Of a stretch of DNA of 64,000 nucleotides, positions 28,948 to 39,900 are shown one piece after another (the first letter of the stretch is position 1; every line of letters begins with the position of its first letter). The DNA comes from Flammeovirgaceae bacterium UBA4465 (lineage in GTDB: Bacteria; Bacteroidota; Bacteroidia; Cytophagales; Cyclobacteriaceae). The translations under genes were made by a program, and so were the position numbers. The notes under the pieces were generated by a model. The model ran no database searches. It was not told the origin of the DNA and was given only the letters and a program-made list of their open reading frames with translations. Location of the stretch: NCBI GenBank assembly GCA_905182375.1, contig CAJJBF010000001.1, positions 186,001-250,000 of the forward strand, given 5' to 3'.

Positions 28948-30498
28948 ATGAAAATATTTTATTTTGGAGAAGATCACCTCACCCCTAATTTGGCTCTTCA
29001 AATCGCAAATAACAAAATCACTTGTGAAATTGGAAAAAGTGCCAAGGTTAACATTCAGGAAAGTAGAAAAAACACACGGGACATAGCCCATGGCGAACGT
29101 ACTGTTTATGGTATAAATACCGGATTTGGTCCCCTTTGTGACACTAAAATTTCAAAAGAACAAATCAAATTACTTCAAGAAAATATTTTAAAAAGCCACA
29201 GTGTTGGAGTCGGTCCGATCGTCCCTGACCTCATTGCAAAATTAATGCTCATCACTAAAGTACATGCACTGAGTATGGGATATTCTGGCATTTCTTTGGA
29301 AGTACTTGATCGTATCATGTTCTTTATTCAGCATGAAATCATACCTGAGGTACCCTCCCAAGGATCTGTTGGCGCTTCGGGAGATTTAGCCCCCTTGGCA
29401 CATCTATTCCTTCCCATCATAGGATTGGGGAAAGTTAAAATAAATGGAAAAATCATGTCCGCAGCGAAAATGCATATCCTCCATGATTTAGCCCCTTTAC
29501 CTCTAGGAGCAAAGGAGGGATTGGCATTGATCAATGGTACCCAGTTCATCTTGTCTTATGCCGTGCTCGGGCTCAGCCGTTTTTATAATTGCCTAGAGGC
29601 TGCCGATATTGTAGGTGCCATGTCCTTAGAGGGTTTATTAGGTTCTATCTCCCCTTTCACAAAAGAACTACATGAGCTGAGGCCCTTTGAGGGATCTCAG
29701 CTCGTCGCTGCTCGAATGAACACCTTACTTAGCGGTTCTGAAATGGTCGCCTCCCATGAAGATTGTGACCGCGTACAAGATCCATATTCTTTAAGATGCA
29801 TTCCACAAGTACATGGGGCCTCAAGAAACGCTTGGTCCCATTTAAATGACCTAGTAAACACCGAATTAAATTCTGTTACGGATAATCCCATTATATTAAA
29901 TGCCCAAACATCTATCAGTGGAGGTAATTTTCATGGCCAATTGCTAGCAATGCCCCTAGATTATGCAGGTTTGGCTGCTGCCGAAATAGGAAATATTTCA
30001 GACCGAAGAACTTACCTTCTATTGGAAGGGAAAACGGCGGGCTTGCCCCGTTTGTTGATGAAAAATACGGGAATCAATTCTGGATTTATGATTCCACAAT
30101 ACACCTCAGCCGCGCTGGCAAGTGAAAACAAGGGATTGTGTTGGCCTGCAAGTGCAGACAGTATTCCTACCTCACTGGGGCAAGAGGATCATGTCAGTAT
30201 GGGATCTATCAGTGGGCGAAAACTCAATACCATTATTGATAATTTAGAACATATACTAGCCATAGAACTGATCTGTGCCGCGCAAGCTTTTGACTATCAT
30301 AAGCCCTTAAAATCAGGCTTAGTATTGGACCATTGCCATGAATTAATAAGAACTAAAATTAATCATGCAGAGGAAGATCGCATTTTTTCAGAGGACATTA
30401 AACTCGCTCATGAATTGATTTCATCGGGGGCTTTGGTTAAAAAAGCCAATGAAACGGCACAAGCACACCATATCGATCTAGACAGCGCTGCTGGATAG
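28948..30498 (+). CDS. hutH: Histidine ammonia-lyase
   Basis: HutH deaminates L-histidine to urocanate, the first step of histidine breakdown. The 516-residue protein carries the Ala-Ser-Gly triad that forms the MIO cofactor at residues 143-145, in GSVGASGDLAPL. It also has YGINTGFGPL (active-site Tyr), ALINGTQ, QDPYSLRCIPQVHGA and SGGNFHGQ. Tyrosine or phenylalanine ammonia-lyases share the fold, but the neighbouring convergent urocanase gene supports histidine. The two genes face each other with about 20 bases between their stops. Confidence 0.95.
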   Translation: MKIFYFGEDHLTPNLALQIANNKITCEIGKSAKVNIQESRKNTRDIAHGERTVYGINTGFGPLCDTKISKEQIKLLQENILKSHSVGVGPIVPDLIAKLMLITKVHALSMGYSGISLEVLDRIMFFIQHEIIPEVPSQGSVGASGDLAPLAHLFLPIIGLGKVKINGKIMSAAKMHILHDLAPLPLGAKEGLALINGTQFILSYAVLGLSRFYNCLEAADIVGAMSLEGLLGSISPFTKELHELRPFEGSQLVAARMNTLLSGSEMVASHEDCDRVQDPYSLRCIPQVHGASRNAWSHLNDLVNTELNSVTDNPIILNAQTSISGGNFHGQLLAMPLDYAGLAAAEIGNISDRRTYLLLEGKTAGLPRLLMKNTGINSGFMIPQYTSAALASENKGLCWPASADSIPTSLGQEDHVSMGSISGRKLNTIIDNLEHILAIELICAAQAFDYHKPLKSGLVLDHCHELIRTKINHAEEDRIFSEDIKLAHELISSGALVKKANETAQAHHIDLDSAAG

Positions 30499-30518
30499 TT
30501 ACTTGCCTATATCTATCA

Positions 30519-32531
30519 TTATAATCCATCGATCAGTGCATCATTTACCTGGTTGGGAAGTGTTATTTTTAAAGACTTATTTTGATTCATTGCCCTTTTT
30601 ATGGTAAAAATCGCTTCCTCGTTACGTGCCCAACCCCTCCTTGCTATTCCATTATTGACATCAAAAAATAGCATATTCTTAAGCTTTTGCTCCGCTTCCT
30701 TACTCCCATCCAAGACCAATCCAAATCCACCATTAATTACTTCACCCCATCCTACACCTCCTCCATTATGAATGGAGACCCAGGTAGCACCTCTAAAACT
30801 GTCTCCGATAACGTTTTGAATGGCCATATCTGCAGTGAACTGACTGCCATCATATATATTACTGGTCTCTCGATAAGGAGAGTCTGTGCCACTTACATCA
30901 TGATGGTCACGACCCAAAACCACAGGAGCCAACAAATCACCGGCGGCTAGGGCATCGTTAAATGCTTTGGCAATCGCTATGCGCCCTTCGGCGTCAGCAT
31001 ATAAGATTCTAGCTTGTGAGCCCACCACTAATTTATTTTTTTGGGCTTCTTTTATCCAAGTGATATTGTCCTGCATTTGCTGGGCTATTTCTAGGGGTGC
31101 CTCTTTCTCAAGCGCCAACATCGTTTGTAACGCCAACGCATCTGTTTTCGCTAAATCCTCTGGATCAGCAGAAGTACAAATCCATCTAAAAGGACCAAAC
31201 CCATAATCAAAACACATTGGACCTAAAATATCCTGAACATAGGATCGAAATTTGAAATCGGTTCCTTCTTCATTTAATACATCCCCACCAGCCCTTGATG
31301 CTTCTAAAAGAAACGCATTGCCATAATCAAAAAAGTAAGTCCCTAGAGCGACATGCTTGTTGATGGCTTTCGCATGTCTTCTCAAGGTTTCTTGAACTTC
31401 AATTTTAAAACGTTCGGGATCCTTTTTAATTAATTGATTGGACGCATCAAATGTTAAATCGACAGGATAATAGCCCCCCGACCACGGATTATGTAACGAA
31501 GTCTGATCAGAGCCCATTTCAACCCGAATTCTGTTTTCATAAAACTGTTCCCAAACTTCTACGATATTGCCTACATAAGCGATGGAAACGACTTCTTTAT
31601 TTTCCTTGGCTTTCTTGACACGGGCGACCAACTCCTCTATTTTATAGGTGATTTCATCTACCCAACCTTGCGCATGCCTTTTCTTGGCCGCTACAGGGTT
31701 TATCTCAGCGCAAACGGTTACACAGCCCGCAATACATCCTGCTTTGGGCTGAGCCCCACTCATTCCGCCCAATCCTGCAGTTAAAAAAAGTTTGCCTGCA
31801 AGGGTCTCGTCTCTATTTAAAATCTTTCTAAAGCCATTCATCACCGTTAGTGCAGTTCCATGAACGATTCCTTGCGGACCAATATACATATAAGATCCCG
31901 CAGTCATCTGCCCATACTGAGTAACCCCTAACGCATTAAACTTCTCCAAATCATCAGGCTTTGAATAATTCGGCACCATCATGCCATTGGTCACTACGAC
32001 TCTTGGAGCCTCTTTTGAAGATGGAAATAGGCCCATGGGATGTCCAGAATACATATGTAGTGACTGTGCATCCGTCATCTCAGACAGATATTTCATCGTA
32101 AGTAAGTATTGCGCCCAATTTTGAAAGACCGCCCCATTTCCACCGTAGGTAATTAATTCCTGAGGGTGTTGAGCCACCGCTGGATCCAAATTGTTTTGAA
32201 TCATATGCATGATGGCAGCTGCATGGACGGATTGCGCTGGATAATCCCCAATCGGTCGCGCGTACATTATATATTTAGGCATGAAACGGTACATGTAGAT
32301 CCTACCGTATTCATTCAATTCTTGTTGAAATTCTTTGATCAGTATCTCATGCCATATGGAAGGAAAATACCTCAATGCATTTCGTAAAGCCAGTTTTTTT
32401 TCAGTCTCTGATAAAATATCCTTTCGCCTAGGAGCATGACTCAAAGCGGAATCTAAAACGGCGACTGGAGGCAGTTTCTCGGGGAGTCCTTGTCTTATCT
32501 CTATCTGAAAATCATTCATTATAGGGTTCAT
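30519..32531 (-). CDS. hutU: Urocanate hydratase (long form)
   Basis: Urocanase hydrates urocanate to imidazolonepropionate using tightly bound NAD+, the second step after HutH. Recognisable segments are YGGNGAVFQNWAQY, LHMYSGHPMGLFPS, TAGLGGMSGAQPKAG, QTSLHNPWSGGYYPVDL, DYGNAFLLEASRAGG and FGPFRWICTS. The length of 670 residues exceeds the roughly 555 of enterobacterial HutU and fits the longer Bacteroidota form. It is convergent with hutH, not co-transcribed; hutI and hutG are not in the window. A second in-frame Met at codon 5 is an alternative start. Confidence 0.95.
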   Translation of the reverse strand: MNPIMNDFQIEIRQGLPEKLPPVAVLDSALSHAPRRKDILSETEKKLALRNALRYFPSIWHEILIKEFQQELNEYGRIYMYRFMPKYIMYARPIGDYPAQSVHAAAIMHMIQNNLDPAVAQHPQELITYGGNGAVFQNWAQYLLTMKYLSEMTDAQSLHMYSGHPMGLFPSSKEAPRVVVTNGMMVPNYSKPDDLEKFNALGVTQYGQMTAGSYMYIGPQGIVHGTALTVMNGFRKILNRDETLAGKLFLTAGLGGMSGAQPKAGCIAGCVTVCAEINPVAAKKRHAQGWVDEITYKIEELVARVKKAKENKEVVSIAYVGNIVEVWEQFYENRIRVEMGSDQTSLHNPWSGGYYPVDLTFDASNQLIKKDPERFKIEVQETLRRHAKAINKHVALGTYFFDYGNAFLLEASRAGGDVLNEEGTDFKFRSYVQDILGPMCFDYGFGPFRWICTSADPEDLAKTDALALQTMLALEKEAPLEIAQQMQDNITWIKEAQKNKLVVGSQARILYADAEGRIAIAKAFNDALAAGDLLAPVVLGRDHHDVSGTDSPYRETSNIYDGSQFTADMAIQNVIGDSFRGATWVSIHNGGGVGWGEVINGGFGLVLDGSKEAEQKLKNMLFFDVNNGIARRGWARNEEAIFTIKRAMNQNKSLKITLPNQVNDALIDGL

Positions 32532-32614
32532 TTAAAAATAGTTATCCGTCGTGCAAAACATTATTGAAAGATAAGTGATAAATTATATTTTTCGAATTAT
32601 TTATCACAAGACAT

Positions 32615-32650
32615 AAAAAAAGCTCATCATAGGGTTATGATGAGCTTTTT
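32615..32650 (-). terminator. Intrinsic terminator downstream of tonB
   Basis: A 15-bp stem is formed by AGCTCATCATA and TATGATGAGCT arms flanked by A-run and T-run, with a GGGT loop. It ends 18 bases after the tonB stop on the minus strand and is symmetrical enough to work in both directions. Confidence 0.75.
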
Positions 32651-32667
32651 CTAAACAGATATTTTAA

Positions 32668-33342
32668 TTAGTTGTTCAACTTGAAGATAATAGGCAATAC
32701 CATTCTCACCTTAACACTTCTACCCCGTTGCTTGCCAGGGGTCCATTTAGGAGAAGACTTTAATACCCTTTCTGCCTCTTGATCACATCCGGCTCCGATA
32801 CCTTTAACCGCTTTCACTTCGGTTACCGTTCCATCCTTGTCTACAACAAACTGAACAAAAACTCTACCCTCTACTCCCATCCTTCTTGCTTGGGCAGGAT
32901 AGGTCATATTGCTCCCTACAAACTTGTAAAAAGCAGCATTTCCTCCTGGAAAACCTGGTTGATCCTCTACGATGGTGAATACTTCATCTACTTCCTCTTC
33001 AGGTGCCTCTTCAAACACAAAATCTTCGACAACTTCCTCCTCGGTTACCTCTAGATCTAGCTCTACCTCTATTTCCTCTTCTATTTCCTCTTCGTCAGGA
33101 ACCTCAATAATTTCAGGTAATTGTATTTTAGGAGGTGGGGGTGGTGGCTGCTCTGTTGGAGGGATTTCCATTAAATCCTCAAAATCATCTTGAACCATCC
33201 CTAAATCGAGTAAACCAGAATCATCATAGGTCCGCCATTCAAATGCAACAATAACCAAAAGAAGACTTACACTGAGGCCCAGATTTAGGAACATTCCAGA
33301 CATTCTTGACAAATCGTTTTTGGGGTTTTTCTTTAATTCCAT
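32668..33342 (-). CDS. Energy transducer TonB
   Basis: TonB couples the inner-membrane proton gradient to TonB-dependent outer-membrane receptors. The 224-residue chain has an N-terminal anchor (about 15-35), a short run of prolines (PPTEQPPPPPP), a long linker very rich in Glu and Val (about 78-128), and a C-terminal TonB domain. That domain contains YPAQARRMGVEGRVFVQFVVDKDGTV and RVLKSSPKWTPGKQRGRSVKVRM. The acidic linker differs from the Pro/Lys linkers of proteobacterial TonB. A TATATTTG lies 35 bases upstream of its start. It sits beyond gcvH in the sprA cluster. Confidence 0.9.
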   Translation of the reverse strand: MELKKNPKNDLSRMSGMFLNLGLSVSLLLVIVAFEWRTYDDSGLLDLGMVQDDFEDLMEIPPTEQPPPPPPKIQLPEIIEVPDEEEIEEEIEVELDLEVTEEEVVEDFVFEEAPEEEVDEVFTIVEDQPGFPGGNAAFYKFVGSNMTYPAQARRMGVEGRVFVQFVVDKDGTVTEVKAVKGIGAGCDQEAERVLKSSPKWTPGKQRGRSVKVRMVLPIIFKLNN

Positions 33343-33376
33343 ACAATTATGTTAAAATTTTATTAACACTTATTAT

Positions 33377-33384
33377 CAAATATA
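33377..33384 (-). promoter_or_regulatory. Possible -7 promoter element of tonB
   Basis: The minus strand reads TATATTTG (TAnnTTTG) 35 bases before the tonB start, inside the 192-base gap after gcvH. No clear -33 element is seen at the usual distance. Confidence 0.35.
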
Positions 33385-33534
33385 TTGTCAATCTTATTTT
33401 TAAACTAGGATTTGCTCGCTTTTTTCATCTAAATAGAAAAATTTTATATAAATAGAAGCTTCAGTCCAATCCTTATTTTGAATTGCCCTACGTAACTAGT
33501 GTTCTCATACTTTCAATAACATTTTTTACCCTTA

Positions 33535-33909
33535 TCAGCCTCCTATCAGCGCACGATAATCCTCAGCAGATAATAAGTGATCTCCTTGGTCCTCAACTTT
33601 TATCTTGACCAACCACCCTGCCTCATAAGGATCAGTATTGATGAGTTCAGGAGTAGCCTCAAGTGCTTCATTTAGAGATAAAACTTCTCCAGAAACGGGC
33701 ATCATTAGATCTGAAACTGTTTTTACTGCTTCTACAGATCCGAATACCTCTTCAGCAGAAAATGTCTCTCCTAGGGTTTCAATCTCGACATAAACGATAT
33801 CACCTAACTCACCTTGAGCAAAATCTGTAATACCTACCGTCGCGGTATCACCCTCAATCTTGACCCATTCGTGATCTTTGGTGTACAATAGTTGACTTGG
33901 AATATTCAT
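33535..33909 (-). CDS. gcvH: Glycine cleavage system H protein
   Basis: GcvH carries the lipoyl arm that shuttles the aminomethyl group between the P, T and L proteins of the glycine cleavage complex. The 124-residue protein has [24 protein letters not shown] and the lipoylation motif [12 protein letters not shown] with Lys63. GcvP and GcvT are not in the window. It follows sprA after 57 bases; the order maeB-ruvA-sprA-gcvH is, from memory, seen in other Bacteroidota as well. Confidence 0.96.
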   Translation of the reverse strand: MNIPSQLLYTKDHEWVKIEGDTATVGITDFAQGELGDIVYVEIETLGETFSAEEVFGSVEAVKTVSDLMMPVSGEVLSLNEALEATPELINTDPYEAGWLVKIKVEDQGDHLLSAEDYRALIGG

Positions 33910-33966
33910 ATATATCTTTTTTTAACTACTCTGAAATCTACTAAGACAAAATACGCTTAAACTTTT

Positions 33967-36900
33967 TTATTGTGCAAGGTTAAATCTTAATTGTATACCA
34001 AAAGAAGTAGTCGACCTCAAATAGGATCCCACACGCGGTGTAGTTGTATTCTTTTCATAATACATGGTTAAATCTAGCTGTTTATTCAGCTTGTATGCCA
34101 CTGATGGACGAATCTGAAATCCTTTGTTCCCATTGGTAATTTTATTTTCAGTCCCCTCTTCTTCCAATTGTAACTTGCGCTGAACGGTTTTTGAGTCTCG
34201 AAAAGTAATGGCCATTCTAAAAGTAACGTCATTTTTGATGGTGATCGTTCTTCCCTTGGTCTTAAATGGTAAGAGCAAATCGGCTTTGGTCCATCCAAAA
34301 TCAAAAGTGACACCACTGTTTTGTGTTTCTGTGACTTGGGCATTTGATAAATTTAAGGCAAGGTTTCTATCCCTTTTGTAATTAAAACTGGCACTTAAAT
34401 TAGTCTTGGTCTTGATATTGATCCCTATTAAAGGTGCAAATTGCTCTAAGATGGATACTTGATTCAAAATATATACAGGGACCAATTTACCAGTAATACT
34501 GTCCGTCAAAGAGGCCAAAGGATAATCGGTTAATTGATTATCTAAAGTCATCTTTTCAGTATAAAGTAAGGAATTGGTGTAGTTATTAACATTAAATATA
34601 GAGCGATAACCGTGGGTAAGGTTCACTGAAGAAAAAACATCTTTGAGGCCTGGCAACTTAGATAATCCTGCAAAATCAATACGCCAGTTTGGTATAGGTA
34701 TTCGTGGGAATACGCCCATAGATGCATTTTCTGCGTTTTCTCCCGTATAAGCTGCCAAAAATGCTGGTACTAAAATATCCTGACTTATCGTATCGTAGCG
34801 ATCTGATATGCCGCTCGCCTCCAAAGAATTGCTCAATCTTCCACTGATAATATCTATATTTTCTTTAAACTCGTCAAATGCAGGTGAAGTTTCAAACTCA
34901 ACACCATTTATGGTTTGGGTTTGTGCTTCAAAAGCGGATTTAATCGTTAAATACGAAATACTATAACTCCCTGACCGCGAAGGCGTCAATGATCCAAACT
35001 CTTGAATTTCTGAATTATAACGAAAAATTTCTTGGTACCTTCCTGCACTCGTTCTTTTGCCATTTAACTGAATTTTTAATCCTTTGAAAGGTTCAATCGA
35101 TGCGTTGAAAGAAAGATTTCGAGTACTCGATTGCATAAAAGGGGATGTCAAAAAAGGAGTTTGGGTGATCCAACCCTGCTCGGCAGCAGTAAATCTAATC
35201 GCTGCATCTTGTTCACCGAATAAAAAACCCCAACCCGGAGCGGACCAAAGAGAATCCATTCCAAAGAGATTAGGTGCAGGCAAAAATCCAGATAAGTTAG
35301 TGGTTTCCTTTATCCCGTAATTGAAGTTTACAGACCTGATCGCCATCAAAACACGTAGAATGCCTTTACCAACAATCAAAGATGAACTTAACGAAGTCTC
35401 AGTCTCCTCTTTTTTTTTTCCTGCAGAGAAACTTGATCTATTACTTCTCGAAGGCGTATTTATTGTTTTAAGAAAGGGTACTTTATTGTACAGCTTAACC
35501 ATATCGATTTTACCCGTCAAGGATTTATCACTTGAATTATTTATGATATTACCAAAAGAATTACCCAGAGAATCTTCCTGATTTAATGATCCGGTGACCC
35601 AGCCATAACTCACCGCATACCTTACATCTGAGCTAATCCAATCCGTGATAGGTATTTTATCAAAAGGTAATTTAAGATTTAATGAAGCATTTTGATTGTA
35701 GTTTTTCATCCTTCCTAAATTCAGAATTTGATCAAGAATATAATCGCGTTCAGCACTGGTGGTAATGTCCCCTTCAACAAAGTCATCAGACTCATCGATG
35801 ACTGCGTTGGCTCTGACATTGTAATCAAAGCTTAAAGCTTTGAAAAAATTCCATCGCAACCCATAATTTCTATTAAAAGAAAATAAACGTTCATAATAAG
35901 GATCCATGCCAGCGGTCGTTAATTGCGCATTATAAAGCTGAGTATGAACAAAGTTTCGATTCAAATCTCCCCTAAAAGTAAAGCTAGTTGGCAATATTGA
36001 AAAATTGATGTCCTTGATAATCTTCAAAAAAGGATTACCTAATATTTCACTCTTTGCGAAAGGTTCAATGGAAAATCCTTCTGGAGAATAATTGTAGGAT
36101 AAGCCAGCACTGGTCGTCTTTCGGTAAAATTTTTGCGTGCTAATATTGGTCGTGTTTTGATCACTAAAAGCATAAGAAAATGAAAAATTTTCAATATCGT
36201 AGACATTTACTTTAGCATCTGATTTTACTTTTTCTTTTCTCACATTGGTGAAATTTAAGCTTCTTCGTGTCGACCGATCTTGAACAAGAGCGAGGTAATC
36301 ATCCTTCCCTACTTGGGTATCAAAACTTTCTAAAGAAGCCTCAAGAGGGATGTCAGGGTCTAAGGGATCAAATTTTGGCGTCGCCCTTGACTGTTCTATA
36401 CTTGCGTAAATAGGAATTTTCAATCCTGTTTTTTCTGGAAATAAAAATTTATCAAAATTTATGGACGCGTTGATGTCGTATTGAAGTTGCTCCTCCCTAG
36501 TACGCTCTGAAATTCTTTGCTGAATAGATCCAAACCCATTGGACGTATACCGCGTAGATGCGCTGAACGTACCTAAATCTGCCAATTTAGCATTGACCCG
36601 CGCATTGGCTGCCCAACCGTTTTGACTGTCAAAATCCGTTACACGCAATTCATTTACCCATAAGCAAATAGATTTATCTTGAAGATCATCGCTTCCCAGA
36701 TTTCTCATACCTATCATCATGGTCAATACGGTACTTAATTCAGGTCTCCCCTTAATGGTTAAATCATATTTACCATCTTTGGACTTTTTAGTATAGGGGA
36801 CCTGTACATTTAAACCCGTCCGATTCCGCTCAGATTTTAAAGCTAAAATTTCGTTGATTGCAAGATCTATTTCATTTTCTTCAGGCCAAACAACTCTTCG

Positions 36901-39900
36901 AATTGCCTCTCCGGTAAGCCCTGAATTCGTAGGAGTTATTTTAAGGGGTAATTCTATTTCATAATAATTTTCTGAATAATCAGTACCAAATCTTAAAAAA
37001 GCCGAAACTTCATCATCTGAAACATCATCTCCCTGATAGGCATGCGCCGAGAAAAACATTTTTAACCGCCCATAATTAATCAGATCGTAACTAACGCCCT
37101 TGAATACGGCTCGTGAGTCTTTATCTGGTAAATCTTCTACACATACCTGCAAAGATTGCTCATTGTCTCTACGATTCAAAAAAGTGGTGTTGTCACGATC
37201 CCTCGATAGGCCTGGAGGTATGACATAAGGGGGTGACGCGTCATTTCCTATACTGTTTTCCTCCACATTAACTACCGAAACCTGAAAGTCAGAAGTGGTG
37301 ACCTCAGGCACCTCATTAAACCCCTCCTCAAATAAAGTCCCTTGATATTTTCGCCACTTATTTCCAATCAATCTAAAACTAGACATCCGCAATACAACAG
37401 GCTGACTAAAATTTGTCAAATACATTCTTGCATATTGCATCGACTTAAAACCCTCAATCGCTCCCACAATTTTGTCAGGATTTTTTATGGGTACCCTAAA
37501 TAGGTACCAAGTGGCCTCTCCATCCTTACCCACCACCTGATCAACGATGTTTTCTTTGCCTACTTCAAGATTTCCTGGTCTTAAATCTATTTTATATTCA
37601 TAATATTCTTCTAAACCTGATACTGTATTGTCCCTGCTGATATCTTCATTGTCTGGAGCCGGACTATTGCCCTCGGAAAAATCTGAAGAAGTCACAGGAG
37701 AATTTCCCTCTTGTCCATTGTAGTTTTTATAGCGCTCTACTACTTTCGCGTTTTTTTGATCGTATGTATCGTCTAAATAATATTGAAAATTATCGCCTGA
37801 TGGATCTGCCAATATCTCTTCACGGGCAAGACCACCTACATTAAGCTGATCAATATAAGGCTGAAAATAGGCTGCCTCTAAGTCATTTTTCAAACCATCA
37901 AGACCGACATCTTGATTCGCCCTACTCCCTTGCGAATTCTCAAATTGATTGGTCAAAAATTGCTCTTCAGTGATGTAGCCCCATTCTGTAGCCAATGCAT
38001 TGGTTAAATCTCCATCTGCAGGGAGGCCATTTTCAAACGCATGCCGCCCATCTTTCATATAATCCTCTGAAACACTGCCTAAATTAAAAATCAAAGATCC
38101 TCCGGTCATATTGTGCTCATTAAACCTTCCATCCAAAACCTTGCCTTTAGGATTTCCGTCTGCAAAGCCAATGAAAGGATCCATCATCCAAAACTCTATA
38201 AACTCTATATTGGTCTTATCGAAATCAACTTCATTATTGATATGATTGGTGATACCTCCCCAATTTTCTTTAGGATTAGGTAGCAGTCCGTCGGCATCTA
38301 AATTGGGATTGTAATTGTAAGGTCCACGCTCACTTGGGAAATAGGCAATATCTAGAATAGTTTCATTCGTTGTGATCATGGTTCGATCTTGCTGTTGATG
38401 GATCTCCTGAGGATAAACGATTCTTTCGTAATGATTTTCGAGATCTTCTTCAGTCAAATTACTGGGCCGTCTGTTGCCAATAGAAGTATAAAAAACACTG
38501 TTGTCAACGGTGTACCAAGCTAATTTTGCACGTTTATAATTAGCCCCTAAATCCCCACCTTGGACATCCACCACCTCAAAGCGATCATCAAGCGTACTAG
38601 GTGTTGAAGCCAGATTCCAACCCGCCCAAGATTGTAAATTTCCTCCATAGGTAAGCGCATTTTCAAAATCATCTATATAAGAAGTCCCTTCACCTTCCAC
38701 CAAGTTTGAGGTGCCAGGAATCAATTGCGCAAATTCCGCACTGAAGGAAACACTTGACTTTTCTTTGGTACTGATTAAAGGTATTGCATCGATAATTTGT
38801 GTCAATAACCTTGAATCCGTTTGGTAATTTAAATTAAATCCATATTTCGTATTCTTTGTCGGCTCATCTCCTACCGCATAGCGTGTTTTACCTCCCGGTC
38901 GTTCATTGAGATGCAATAAGGTGGCTCCTATTGAAAAATGATCATTGAATAGGTATTCGAAATTAGTCCCGGTAAGCCATCTGGTTTGAAAATTAAAAAG
39001 ATCAGCCTTTTCATAGGAGATCTGAATCTGTTTACCTGAACTCATGATACCACTGTTCAAAATCCGCACCCTACCTAAATTATAATCTACGGTATAATCA
39101 AGTCCTTCACTTAAAGGCGTATTTCCCGCCATGACCACCACGGATCCTGGAGAAATATTTATCCCAGGCAAGGAAATTTCAGAGGAAGAACCTCCACTAT
39201 ATTTTCCTAAAATAAAAAACTTGTTTTTTGAGGCTATCTGTGCTGCATCTGCCTTTGTCGTCCTGTAAAGGGTATCATAGACATATTTATCTATCAACTC
39301 AAATTCACTGTCATCAAAATAGCTCTTCAATTTCGGTCCAAAAGGTTCTAAGACAGGAAAAATAATTACCCCCGTCTTAGAGTTAATTGTAATCCCTTCT
39401 ATGTAATCAAAATTCCCATCCTTTTGACGATCATTATTTCTATTCAACTGGTCTAGACCCAGTAGTTGAACCAAAGGGATATCTTTAGTCAAGCGGCCTT
39501 CGTGTAATGAAGGATTATCAATCCCTGTTAGGTCATCTCGGTAATGGATTCTTAAGGTAAATCCATCTTGCTGGACCTGACCTGCATTCAAATTGTAAAT
39601 GTTTTTCATCATCAAATCCCATGTGGGTATGCGAGTATTGATTTTATTAGGTCGTAACATTTTTAGAAAGATCAACTCATCGTCATCGAATCCTTGATAA
39701 TCCTCAGAAAGCTCTCCTACTTTATAGACCTGCCCATTGTACGTATATTCATAGGATACCGCCAAAACCTCATCGTTTTGAAGCTTCCTAATCAATGAAA
39801 CATAACCCAATTCTTTATTGATATTGTATTCTGTTAAATCCAATTTTCGCGCTGTAGTCACTTTTACAAAATCCGTAGATTCCGTCATTCCGAAATTTAA

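Noticed and set aside
32972..33193. 73-codon Ser/Gly-rich plus-strand frame opposite tonB
   Set aside because: It is the antisense reading of the Glu-rich linker; composition is fully explained by the tonB codons.
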